From the NCBI GenBank assembly GCA_958295465.1, contig OY282353.1, positions 620,001-684,000 on the forward strand: DNA of 64,000 nucleotides, given 5' to 3'. Source of the stretch: an uncultured Gammaproteobacteria bacterium (lineage in GTDB: Bacteria > Pseudomonadota > Gammaproteobacteria > HK1). Below are positions 54,265 to 62,068 of this stretch, piece after piece. Positions within the stretch are counted from its first letter, which is position 1; every line of letters begins with the position of its first letter. The notes under the pieces are model-generated. The model saw only the letters and a program-made list of their open reading frames with translations. It did no database searches and was not told where the DNA came from. The translations under genes were made by a program, and so were the position numbers.

Positions 54265-54603
54265 ATGGTGCCCGAGTCCCCCCACCCCGAGACGGGCAGC
54301 GCACTCGACTACGCCCGCGAGCAGGGCAGGCTGTCCGGGGAGGTGCGGGTCCTCAAATGGGCGGTCGGCGCCGCCTTCGTCACCCTCATCGCCACCCTCG
54401 GCGCGATCTACACCGAGATGAACCAGGGGTTCCGGGACGTAAACCAACGGCTCCAGGACGTGAACCGGCAGTTCCAGGACGTGAACCGGCGCATCGACCA
54501 ACTGACGCACAGCGTCGCCGACGTTCGCGAGCGGCTTACTCGCATCGAGGGACGCTTCGATCACCCCGAGGCGGCAAATCCGACCACGGATCGTCATTCC
54601 TGA
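54265..54603 (+). CDS. Small membrane/coiled-coil protein, tandem paralog 3 (3 heptads)
   Basis: 112 residues with the same N-terminus as paralog 2 (MVPESPHPETGSALDYAREQ), the same helix, three DVNRxxx heptads (one changed to DVNQRLQ) and the ending RIEGRFDHPEAANPTTDRHS. Each added heptad is 21 bp, so the length of each gene differs by exact heptads. A fourth copy of the leader follows, but the sequence after its ATG (54638) is unrelated, so the array ends in a broken unit. Confidence 0.7.
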   Translation: MVPESPHPETGSALDYAREQGRLSGEVRVLKWAVGAAFVTLIATLGAIYTEMNQGFRDVNQRLQDVNRQFQDVNRRIDQLTHSVADVRERLTRIEGRFDHPEAANPTTDRHS

Positions 54604-54995
54604 GCCGCCGCCCCGAGCCCGGAACGAGGAGAACGTCATGGCCCTCGCGCCCCCACTCCGAAGCGGGGAGAGGGGTGTGAACCGGGAAGGTTCTTCCCGC
54701 GCGCATCCCTCGAACCTCCGGACTGCCGGAACCATCGGTCGGAAGGACCTGTCTCTCGCCGTCCCGAGGGACTGGAGACCAAAACGCGGGCCTGCTCGAG
54801 TACGAGCCGGACCTTCCGCCCATGTGATCGCTGCCTGGAAGAACAATTGTTCGATGCCCCATGGCCGGAACGTACTCGCCTCGCAAGCTCGCCGGGAAAC
54901 TGCGCAAGCCTGATCCCAGGTTCAGGGTGCAAACGCATCACCCCTGGGAGGCGGACCCATGCGGTACCCTCCATCAAGTTCGAGGCGCGAGTCGT
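54604..54995. other. Array end and intergenic region before GNAT gene
   Basis: 392 bp. It begins with the orphan fourth leader and continues with sequence that has no recognisable protein. A 91-codon frame from 54638 is compositionally odd and I do not call it. Confidence 0.35.
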
Positions 54996-55448
54996 ATGCA
55001 CATCCGGCCCTGCACGGACGACGACCGTACCGGCGTGATCGCACTGTGGGAGCGGGTGTTTCCCGACGATCCCCCCCACAACGCGCCGCCGAAGATGCTC
55101 GACGCCAAGCTCGTGGCGAATGACGGCCTGCTCTTCGTCGCGGCAGACGCGGATACCGTCGTCGGCACGGCGATGGCGGGGTACGACGGCCATCGAGGCT
55201 GGCTCTACACGGTCGCCGTCTCGCCCGAGCGCCGTCGGCGCGGCGTGGGCACCGCTCTCGTGCATCACGCCGTGGCCGCGCTCCGAGCGATGGGTTGCAC
55301 CAAGGTCAACCTCCAGGTACGGGCCACCAACGCCGCCGTCGTCGAGTTCTACGAATCGCTCGGCTTCGAGGTCGAGGAGCGGGTGAGCATGGGGATGCGC
55401 ATCGGCGACCTCACGCAGAAGATGGGTTTCAAGCCGTCCGGTCCGTAG
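54996..55448 (+). CDS. GNAT-family acetyltransferase (YpeA-like)
   Basis: 150 residues from ATG 54996. The acetyl-CoA loop is clear: LYTVAVSPERRRRGVGTALV holds the R-R-x-G-x-G/A motif. It is followed by HHAVAALRAMGCTKVNLQVR and NAAVVEFYESLGFEVEERVS, the pattern of the YpeA group of small acetyltransferases. The N-terminus MHIRPCTDDDRTGVIALWER also fits. The substrate is unknown. The start is chosen because the longer frame upstream lacks similarity. Confidence 0.87.
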   Translation: MHIRPCTDDDRTGVIALWERVFPDDPPHNAPPKMLDAKLVANDGLLFVAADADTVVGTAMAGYDGHRGWLYTVAVSPERRRRGVGTALVHHAVAALRAMGCTKVNLQVRATNAAVVEFYESLGFEVEERVSMGMRIGDLTQKMGFKPSGP

Positions 55449-56032
55449 CGCCAGGATGATCCTCCGATGGTTCCGGGTTCCACGCAATCCGGGACCGGGT
55501 TCCGGGCGACAAGCGTTTCCGCCAGGTGGGAGTCCACGGTGGGGCCAGTCGCGAGGAGATGTACGTGCCGCTCGTGGTCGTGCCTCCGTCGTGAAAAGTC
55601 GGGAGATGGAACGACAGGGCGTTGCACATGACTGTGCGGACGTCAGGTTCGGAGCCATACCCTCTCCCTGCCGAGCCTCGGCGGGTGGAGGGAGCGGATT
55701 CGTGCCCGGCATCCGGACGGACCACCGGGCCGGGGTCGTCCGGCGGAAGGGCAAGGGGACCGGCGGCGGGGTGATTCCATCCTGACCGACTCGCGGCCCG
55801 GATGCGGGCAGGCCTGGTATGCGGGCACGGAGGGGGCCGCTCCTGGGACAAGCGCGCGGCGCGATGGAGGATCGGACGTGAAGCCGGTTCCCGAGACGCC
55901 CCCATGCCGACTCACCTCGGGACAAGCGCACAGTGCGAAGCGCACCGCGACCAGATCGGCGCGGATATGATATTTCGATAATTCTAGAAAAATAGTTGAC
56001 AAGGCATTTCCGAGCATCTAGCATCCCGCCTC
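55449..56032. other. Intergenic region upstream of the ArsR-family regulator
   Basis: 584 bp with no supported gene. The last 70 bp are AT-rich and contain a promoter and a probable operator for the regulator. The remainder, GC-rich, has no recognisable feature. Confidence 0.4.
55996..56024 (+). promoter_or_regulatory. Sigma-70-type promoter of the ArsR-family gene
   Basis: A consensus -35 TTGACA (55996-56001), a 17-bp spacer and -10 TAGCAT (56019-56024), 8 bp before the ATG at 56033. Such a short leader has no room for a Shine-Dalgarno site, so the start may be leaderless. Just upstream, TATTTCGATAATTCTAGAAA around 55970-55990 is an imperfect inverted repeat (TATTT / AAATA), a plausible ArsR operator. 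Confidence 0.6.
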
Positions 56033-56359
56033 ATGCGACTGAGCCTGGAAGCCACCGCCCCCATCCTCGCCGAGCTCGGCAACGAGACCCGGCTGGCCAT
56101 CGTGCGCCTGCTGGTCCGGGCCGGAGACGACGGACTCACCGTGGGCGACATTCAGCGCGCGACCGGCGTGCCCGGCTCGACCCTGAGTCATCACCTGAGT
56201 CGCCTGCGCGGGGTCGGACTGGTCTCGCGGACCCGGTCCGGCAGCGCCCTGTGGTGCAAGGCGGACCTGGGGCGCATCCGCGCCACCGCGGACTTCCTGA
56301 TCGAGGAATGTTGTGCGGACATGAAGGGGCCGCGGGCGCGGTCGCGCAACGCGGCATGA
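56033..56359 (+). CDS. ArsR/SmtB-family transcriptional regulator
   Basis: 108 residues. A winged helix-turn-helix (LAELGNETRLAIVRLLVRAG, then DIQRATGVPGSTLSHHLSRL) followed by the wing RGVGLVSRTRSGSALWCKAD is typical ArsR. Cysteines sit near the C-terminus (FLIEECCADM), possible metal ligands. The permease downstream (56634) suggests it represses metal or metalloid efflux. The last 35 codons are partly duplicated at 56410-56480. Confidence 0.85.
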   Translation: MRLSLEATAPILAELGNETRLAIVRLLVRAGDDGLTVGDIQRATGVPGSTLSHHLSRLRGVGLVSRTRSGSALWCKADLGRIRATADFLIEECCADMKGPRARSRNAA

Positions 56360-56409
56360 TGCCCGCTCCCGCCGTGTTTCGATGGCGTCGCGATGTTCGC
56401 GTACCGCCG

Positions 56410-56480
56410 GATCGAGGAATGTCGTGCGGATATGGAAAGATCGCAGGTGGGCTCGCACGGCGCGACGTGATTCCCGCCTC
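56410..56480 (+). pseudogene. Decayed duplicate of the 3' end of the ArsR-family gene
   Basis: About 110 bp after the arsR end the plus strand reads IEECRADMERSQVGSHGAT and a stop, against IEECCADMKGPRARSRNAA and a stop at the true 3' end. The following non-coding bases are also alike (GATGCCCGCTCCCGCCGTG against GATTCCCGCCTCGGCCGTG). It is a partial tandem duplication of the gene end. The 274-bp gap to the permease holds nothing else. Confidence 0.55.
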
Positions 56481-56633
56481 GGCCGTGCCGGGACGGCGCT
56501 GTGCTGCTTCCGTTGCATTGCGGCGGTTTCACGCCGTTCCTGCATTGCCGGAAACCGCGGAGCTGGAATCACCGGGTTCGTTGGATCACGGAACTCGTAA
56601 ACAACAGATGCCGAAACGGATACGGGTATCGAT

Positions 56634-57713
56634 ATGAACACCATCATCCTGCCCCGCGCCGGCGGCCGGCTGCGCGCCGCCGCCGGTTTCCTGATCCGCG
56701 GCCCGGTTCACGCCCTGGTCCGCGACCGGGTCGTGCTGGTCTTCGCGCTGAGCCTGCTCGCGCTCGGCGTGCTGGACGCCGCGCAGCTTTCGGTGAGCGT
56801 GGGCTTCGTCGCCGGCGCCCTGATCGGCATCGCGCCGTTCCTCCTGCTCGCGGTGGCCATCGCCGCGTTCGCGGCGGCGAGCGGTGCGGACCGCCTGATC
56901 GCCCGGGCGTTCTCAGGCAGCCCCGGGCGGACCATCGTGCTCGCCGCGGTCGTGGGCGCCCTGTCGCCGTTCTGCTCCTGCGGGGTGATCCCGCTGATCG
57001 CGGCGATGTTGCGGGCCGGGGTGCCTCTCGCGCCGGTCATGGCCTTCTGGCTCGCCTCGCCGATCATGGACCCGGAGATGTTCGTGCTCACCGCCGCCGG
57101 GGTGGGCCTCGGCTTCGCCGTCGCCAAGACCGTGGCGGCCGTGGCCATGGGGCTGCTCGGCGGTCTCACGGTGCGCGCGCTCGAACGCGCCGGCGGATTG
57201 CGGAATCCGCTCGCGGAGGCGGTGGGCGCAACGTGCGGAGGAGGCTTCGACCCGCGGGCGGCGGTGTCCATCCGGTGGCGGTTCTGGGAAGACCTCGACC
57301 GGCGGGATCGCTTCGTTCGCGAATCGCTGCACACCGGCGCCTTTCTTCTCAAGTGGCTGTCCGTCGCGTTCCTGGCCGAGAGCCTGATGATGGCCTGGCT
57401 GCCGGCGGAGTCGGTGGCCGCGGTGGTGGGCGGCGGCAACGCCTTCGCCATTCCGCTCGCGGCGGTGGTGGGGGTGCCGGCCTACCTGAACGGGTACGCC
57501 GCCATTCCCCTCCTCTCCGGCCTGCTGGAGATGGGGATGTCGAGCGGCGCCGCACTCGCCTTCGCCACCGCCGGCGCGGTCTCGTGCATCCCCGCCGCCA
57601 TCGCGGTGTGGGCCCTGGTCCGGCGCAACGTGTTCGTCCTCTATCTCGCCCTGGGCCTCGGCGGCGCGATGCTCTCCGGGGTCGTCTACCAGATGAGCGG
57701 CGCGCCGATCTGA
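56634..57713 (+). CDS. Permease of the UPF0718/SO_0444 family (probable metal efflux)
   Basis: 359 residues with about eight or nine transmembrane helices. The characteristic SPFCSCGVIPLIAAMLRAGV (residues 112-131) carries the conserved FCSCG motif, and ASPIMDPEMFVLTAAGVGLG follows. The second half repeats the pattern (VGVPAYLNGYAAIPLLSGLL). Members export Cu, Zn or arsenicals through the inner membrane. The ArsR-family gene just upstream supports metal-responsive expression. The metal is not known. Confidence 0.83.
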   Translation: MNTIILPRAGGRLRAAAGFLIRGPVHALVRDRVVLVFALSLLALGVLDAAQLSVSVGFVAGALIGIAPFLLLAVAIAAFAAASGADRLIARAFSGSPGRTIVLAAVVGALSPFCSCGVIPLIAAMLRAGVPLAPVMAFWLASPIMDPEMFVLTAAGVGLGFAVAKTVAAVAMGLLGGLTVRALERAGGLRNPLAEAVGATCGGGFDPRAAVSIRWRFWEDLDRRDRFVRESLHTGAFLLKWLSVAFLAESLMMAWLPAESVAAVVGGGNAFAIPLAAVVGVPAYLNGYAAIPLLSGLLEMGMSSGAALAFATAGAVSCIPAAIAVWALVRRNVFVLYLALGLGGAMLSGVVYQMSGAPI

Positions 57714-57797
57714 AAAACGCCTTGACGCTTGTTCCGGCCGGCGTGGGAAGAGAACGAGTTTGCAGGAAAGCGGTGACCGTCGCCGCGATTTGCCGAT

Positions 57798-57972
57798 GGG
57801 AGGCCGGGAATGACCGTAAGCACGATCCGAGATGGCGGACGGTCGAGACCGTGAACGTGACCACCGCCCGCCGCCGGGGGCCGCGCGGTACTCGAAGGAG
57901 TGCTTTCCGGCTGACGGGAGGCCGGGAATGACCCGCCGGAAAGAACCGATTGACGGGAGAGAAGGGATGACC
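57798..57972 (+). repeat. Repeated Shine-Dalgarno/ATG cassette before caiB
   Basis: GGGAGGCCGGGAATGACC occurs at 57798-57815 and 57916-57933, and a variant GGGAGAGAAGGGATGACC at 57954-57971 carries the actual caiB start. From the second cassette the frame reads MTRRKEPIDGREG, in frame with and similar to the start MTDRQGPLDGIRI. The first reads MTVSTIRDGG and stops after 14 codons. This may be a partial duplication of the gene start, or REP-type tails (GGGAATGAC) that merely look like it. Confidence 0.45.
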
Positions 57973-59190
57973 GACCGGCAAGGGCCGCTCGACGGCATCC
58001 GCATCCTCGATCTGAGCCGCGTGCTCGCGGGACCGTTCTGTACGCAGATGCTGGCGGACCTCGGCGCGGAGGTGATCAAGGTGGAGCGCCCCGGAGTGGG
58101 TGACGAGACCCGCACCTGGGGACCGCCCTACGTCAAGGACTCGGAGGGAGCGGACACCACCGAGAGCGCGTACTACCTCTGCGCCAACCGCAACAAGCGA
58201 TCCATCACCGTGGACTTCTCGCAGCCGCGGGGCGTCGCGCTCGTGAAGCGGCTCCTCGGGCGCTGCGACGCGCTGGTGGAGAACTTCAAGGTCGGTGGCC
58301 TCGCCAAGTTCGGCCTCGGCTACGAGCAGCTTCGCGAGGAGTGCCCGGGGCTCGTGTACTGCTCCATCACCGGGTTCGGCCAGACCGGGCCGTACGCGCA
58401 CCGGCCCGGCTACGACATGATGGCCCAGGGCATGGGCGGCCTCATCAGCATCACCGGCGAGCCCGACCGCCCCCCGAGCAAGGTCCCGGTGGCCATCAAC
58501 GACGTCATGACCGGCATGTACACGGCGGTGGCGCTGCTCTCGGCGTTGCGCCACCGGGACCTCACCGGGGAGGGCCAGCACGTGGACGTCGGGCTGCTGG
58601 ACGTCCAGGTCTCGTGGCTCGCCAACGTCGCCTCCAACTACCTCGTCGGCGGCACGATCCCGCGCCGCCTAGGCACCGCCCATCCCAACTCGGTGCCCTA
58701 CCAGGTGTTTCCGACCGGCGACGGCTTCATCATCATCGCCGCCAACAACGACCGCCAGTTCGAGCGTTTCTGCGAGGTGGCGCGGCTTCAGGAGCTGCCG
58801 GACGACCCGGACTTCGCGAGCAACGCACTGCGCGTGCGAAACCGGGATCGGTTGATCCCGAAGATCGAGGCGGCCACCCGCACCCGCACCACCGCAGCGT
58901 GGATGGAGGCCCTGGAGGCGGCGGGGGTGCCCTGCGCGCCGGTGAACACGATCGACCAGGTGTTCGCCGACCCCCAGGTGCAGGCCCGCGGCATGAAGAT
59001 CCGGATGCCGCACCCTCTCGCGGGCGAGGACGTCCGGCTGGTCGGATCGCCCCTGCACCTGTCCCGGACCCCGGTGAGCTACCGGCGCGCGCCGCCGACG
59101 CTGGGGCAGCATACGGACGAGATCCTGACGGAGATGCTGGACCTGGACGAGAGCGAGCGCGCCACCCTGCGCGACCAGGGCATCATCTGA
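57967..59190 (+). CDS. CaiB/BaiF-family acyl-CoA transferase
   Basis: 407 residues from ATG 57967. It begins with GIRILDLSRVLAGPFCTQML, the class III CoA-transferase signature, and has ADLGAEVIKVERPGVGDETR, the catalytic Asp D150 (RPGYDMMAQGMGG) and the C-terminal PHPLAGEDVRLVGSPLHLSR. It would transfer CoA between carboxylates in fatty acid, bile acid or carnitine-like metabolism. Substrate unknown. The length is normal. The N-terminus is preceded in frame by a similar 13-codon segment, so a start at 57928 is possible. Confidence 0.9.
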   Translation: MTDRQGPLDGIRILDLSRVLAGPFCTQMLADLGAEVIKVERPGVGDETRTWGPPYVKDSEGADTTESAYYLCANRNKRSITVDFSQPRGVALVKRLLGRCDALVENFKVGGLAKFGLGYEQLREECPGLVYCSITGFGQTGPYAHRPGYDMMAQGMGGLISITGEPDRPPSKVPVAINDVMTGMYTAVALLSALRHRDLTGEGQHVDVGLLDVQVSWLANVASNYLVGGTIPRRLGTAHPNSVPYQVFPTGDGFIIIAANNDRQFERFCEVARLQELPDDPDFASNALRVRNRDRLIPKIEAATRTRTTAAWMEALEAAGVPCAPVNTIDQVFADPQVQARGMKIRMPHPLAGEDVRLVGSPLHLSRTPVSYRRAPPTLGQHTDEILTEMLDLDESERATLRDQGII

Positions 59191-59254
59191 ATGGCCGGGC
59201 GGGAGCATGTGAATGGCCAAGCGGGAGCGTGTGAATGGCCGGGCGGGAGCGTGC
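59189..59254. repeat. 22-bp tandem repeat, three copies
   Basis: Units GAATGGCCGGGCGGGAGCAT.. at 59189-59210, 59211-59232 and 59233-59254, with one or two changes each. The array overlaps the caiB stop by two bases. Each unit contains GGGAGC.TGTGAATGGCC, a GGGAG followed by ATG. No gene uses these starts. Confidence 0.75.
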
Positions 59255-59390
59255 CCTGCCTTCCCTGACCGGACGGAGCCGGAACCGGAACCGGAAGATG
59301 GTTGATGAGTGCCTTCGGCGTCTTCCATGAGGTTCGATCGCCGGTGCCGGTGGACCATCGACAACGGAGAACGGACGAGGACAGGGGACG

Positions 59391-60131
59391 ATGACCGCGA
59401 CGGTACGATTCGTGGGCTCCGGCGATTCCTTCGGCAGCGGCGGGCGCTTCCAGACCTGCATCCTGGTCGATGCCGGCGGGACGCGGTTCACGATGGACTT
59501 CGGGACCTCGTCGCTGATCGCCCTGCGGCAGCAGGACGTCGATCCCAACACCATCGACACGATCCTCCTCACTCATCTGCACGGGGACCACTGCGGGGGG
59601 GTGCCGTTCCTGCTGGTGGATGCGATGCTGGGCGCGAAGCGCGAACGGCCGCTCACCGTGGCCGGCCCGCGGGATCTGCGCTATCGCATGTTCATGATCG
59701 CGGAGGCGCTGTTTCCGGGCATGCACGTGATGAAGCCGAAGTTCGAGCTGAGCTGGATCGAGCTGGAGCCCGGCGTGCCGACCCGGGTGGGGGACGTCCT
59801 GGTCACCGCCCGCTCGGTGAAGCATACGTGGCAGACCAATCCCACCGCGCTGCGCGCCGAAATCGGCGGCAAGGTGGTGTGCTACACCGGGGACGGGGAG
59901 TTCGGCGAGGAGATGGCGCTGGCGGCGAAGGGCGCCGACCTGCTGGTGGCGGAGTGCTACTTCTACGAGAAGCCGGTGCGCTGGCACCTCAACTACCCCG
60001 AGCTGGTCGCGCACAAGGCGGACTTCGGCGCCAGGCGCATCATCCTCACCCATATGAGCCGGGAGATGCTCACCCACGCCGACGAGGTGCCCGAGGAGTG
60101 CGCATACGACGGGATGGTGGTGGAGATCTGA
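59391..60131 (+). CDS. Metallo-beta-lactamase-fold hydrolase (RNase Z-like)
   Basis: 246 residues. The metal site HLHGDHCGG is at residues 62-70 (H62, H64, D66, H67), with later HTW, a D in CYTGDGEF and ILTHMSREML. The opening VRFVGSGDSFGSGGRFQTCI matches the small MBL proteins related to RNase Z, but the exosite arm for tRNA binding is absent. Many such proteins hydrolyse phosphodiesters or lactones. GAGGACAGGGGACG precedes the ATG. It follows caiB by about 200 bp holding a 22-bp tandem repeat. Confidence 0.86.
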   Translation: MTATVRFVGSGDSFGSGGRFQTCILVDAGGTRFTMDFGTSSLIALRQQDVDPNTIDTILLTHLHGDHCGGVPFLLVDAMLGAKRERPLTVAGPRDLRYRMFMIAEALFPGMHVMKPKFELSWIELEPGVPTRVGDVLVTARSVKHTWQTNPTALRAEIGGKVVCYTGDGEFGEEMALAAKGADLLVAECYFYEKPVRWHLNYPELVAHKADFGARRIILTHMSREMLTHADEVPEECAYDGMVVEI

Positions 60132-60333
60132 GCGGGCGGGGCGTGGTCCCGGCCCGGTGTTCCGCGCGCTCCGCACAGGTCCGTGAACGTGCGGTTTTCC
60201 CGGCGTGGGGTCCCGGCCGGCCTCCGTCCTTCGCCTGCTCCCTTGCGTTTCGGGGAACACGCCCTGCCCCGGATCGGAAGAGACGACGCAGGTGGCAGAC
60301 ACTGCCACCACGTGGAACGGGACAGCGGCGTAC

Positions 60334-61473
60334 CTACATGTTCGGCGAGGGGTCCCGGAGCAGCTCGATCAGCGCGTCGATGTCGTCCTCGTTGTTGTAG
60401 AGGTGGGGGGAGAGCCGGAGGCGACCCCGGCGCACGGAGACCGCGATGTTGCGTTCCGTGCACGCCTCGGCGAGTGCGTCCACGTCCGCGGCCGGCTTGA
60501 TCATGAGGATGCCGGCCCGGTGCTCGGGCGCCGGTGACACTTCGCAGCCGATCGCTTCCAGCGCGCCCGCCGCGCGGTCCAGGAGCGCCGTGATGTGGGC
60601 CGCGGTGTCGGCGACGCCCACGTCGAGCAGCATCTCCACCGCCGCGCCGAGTCCGTAGACCAGCGGAAAGCAGGGCGCCGCCTCCTCCAGTCTGGACCCG
60701 TCGGCGCGGAGGTCGAAGCGGGTGCCGTCGAAGGCGAACGGGTCCTCCACGCTATGCCAACCGACCAGGACCGGACGCAGATGCGGCAGCAGGTCGCGGT
60801 CCACGTAGAGGAAGCCGATCCCGAGCAGGCCCAGCATCCACTTGTGCGAGCAGGCGGCCATGGCGTGGATGCCGCTCGCCTTGACGTCGATGGGGAACGC
60901 ACCGGCCTGCTGGATCGCGTCGACCACGAAGAGCAGGTCCCGATCCCGGCAGAGCTGCCCGATGGCGTCCACGTCGGTGCGGTGGCCGCTTGCGAACTGC
61001 ACCGAGCTCACCGCCACCAGCCGGGTCCGCGGACCGATGGCCTCCTCGACCGATTCGGGCGTCACCGCCCCGTCCACCGTCCGAATCTCGCGCAGCCGGA
61101 CGCCGCGATCCGCGAGATGCTTCCAGGCGTAGACGTTGGACGGGTATTCGATGGCGCTGGCCACCGCCACCTCGTCCCCGGGGCGCCAGTCCAGTCCCTC
61201 CGCCACCATCGCCAGACCGTGAGAGGTGCTCTTGACGAACGCGATCTCCTCGGGCGAGGCGCCGATGAGCGTCGCGGTCCGCGCCCGGGCCTCCGCGGCG
61301 CGCGCCCACCACTGACCGGAGGCCATGTTGCCTTGCGCGACGTGGTCGTCGAGCCAGGCGTTGATCGCCGCGCGCACGCGGGTCGAGCCCGGCGCCACCG
61401 CGGCGCAGTTGAGATAGGCGCGACCTTCGCAGGCCGGAAACGCGTTGCGGTACGTCAGGCTCAGGGACGGCAT
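60334..61473 (-). CDS. Class V aminotransferase (cysteine-desulfurase-like, PLP)
   Basis: 379 residues. The PLP lysine is K211 in ACSHKWMLGLLGIGF and the conserved Asp is D185 in FVVDAIQQAGAFPIDVK. AYLNCAAVAPGSTRVRAAIN at the start and SSVQFASGHRTDVDAIGQLC are characteristic of the class V group including CsdA, isopenicillin N epimerase and kynureninase-like proteins. The active-site cysteine loop of true desulfurases is not obvious, so I do not assign IscS or SufS. Its 3' end points toward the MBL gene. Confidence 0.86.
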   Translation of the reverse strand: MPSLSLTYRNAFPACEGRAYLNCAAVAPGSTRVRAAINAWLDDHVAQGNMASGQWWARAAEARARTATLIGASPEEIAFVKSTSHGLAMVAEGLDWRPGDEVAVASAIEYPSNVYAWKHLADRGVRLREIRTVDGAVTPESVEEAIGPRTRLVAVSSVQFASGHRTDVDAIGQLCRDRDLLFVVDAIQQAGAFPIDVKASGIHAMAACSHKWMLGLLGIGFLYVDRDLLPHLRPVLVGWHSVEDPFAFDGTRFDLRADGSRLEEAAPCFPLVYGLGAAVEMLLDVGVADTAAHITALLDRAAGALEAIGCEVSPAPEHRAGILMIKPAADVDALAEACTERNIAVSVRRGRLRLSPHLYNNEDDIDALIELLRDPSPNM

Positions 61474-62068
61474 GGAAGCTCCTCGCGGGTCACGTCAACC
61501 GCCCCGCATTTTACCGTCAGGGCCGTTTCACGCTGGCCGGACTTCCGCCTTCGGTGCGAATGACGTTGGCCGAGATGGATTCCCGCCCCCGCTTTCGCGA
61601 GGATGAGCTTGCGCGGGAATGACGTGTTCCCGTTCGATCATCGCAAATTATTGAATTTACAAGGAAAATAATGAAGGAATCTTCGTTCCTCACCCCCGTT
61701 CCTCACCCGGAAAACTGCTATCGGACGGGCACGAATAATACCGGAAGGGCACGGTTGCGCGTAGCGCGCGCCGCCCTTCACAGGGTGCCGGGCTTTGATG
61801 CGGACGGCCGGAGTTCCCGTTCCCGGCTGGCTGCGCTCGGCTTTCGTCCGTCGAAGGGGCCGGGGCAGGCAAGGGCTCCCTCGCCGCCTCCCTACCCCCG
61901 GCCATTGGACGCGCGCGGCAGGCGCGACCGGGGCGCGGAAACGCGCCAGACGGCTTGTCCAGGCCGCACGCAGGGACGCCCCGCCGATGCGGCGGAACCC
62001 CACAACCCCAAGAGGAAATCGACCAGGGGGCTCCGCCCCCTGGACCCCCGAGGTAAAGAGGTAACGAT
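61474..62068. other. Intergenic region between aminotransferase and caspase-FGE gene
   Basis: 595 bp. It holds a REP-like inverted repeat (ATTCCCGC ... GCGGGAAT, about 61579-61620), AT-rich bases near 61640-61680, and the hairpin at 62023-62043. No gene supported. I looked for a copy of the caspase-FGE gene 3' end here and saw none. Confidence 0.45.
62023..62043 (-). terminator. Perfect hairpin just downstream of the caspase-FGE gene
   Basis: CCAGGGGGC-TCC-GCCCCCTGG, a perfect 9-bp stem with a 3-base loop, 25 bp beyond the stop codon, followed on the coding strand by TCGATTTCC. It may be a transcription terminator. Similar GC-rich hairpins occur just after the variable region in several diversity-generating retroelements, where they help target recognition, so that role is an alternative. 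Confidence 0.55.

Larger units (their letters stand above)
53845..54640 (+). repeat. Tandem repeat of leader plus gene (350-400 bp units)
   Basis: A leader of about 34 bp (GCCGCCGCCCCGAGCCCGGA onward) occurs three times: before the ATG at 53913, at 54265 and at 54638, identical by eye. Together with the genes this makes an array of two full units and two partial ones. Near identity indicates recent duplication or gene conversion. Confidence 0.8.

Noticed and set aside
54638..54913. 91-codon frame after the fourth leader of the tandem array
   Set aside because: The sequence after the ATG bears no resemblance to the paralogs or to any family; likely chance.
61474..62068. Search for a DGR template repeat or reverse transcriptase near the caspase-FGE gene
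   Set aside because: No second copy of the 3' end with AAC codons and no reverse-transcriptase motif (YxDD) was seen on either strand here or elsewhere in the window.
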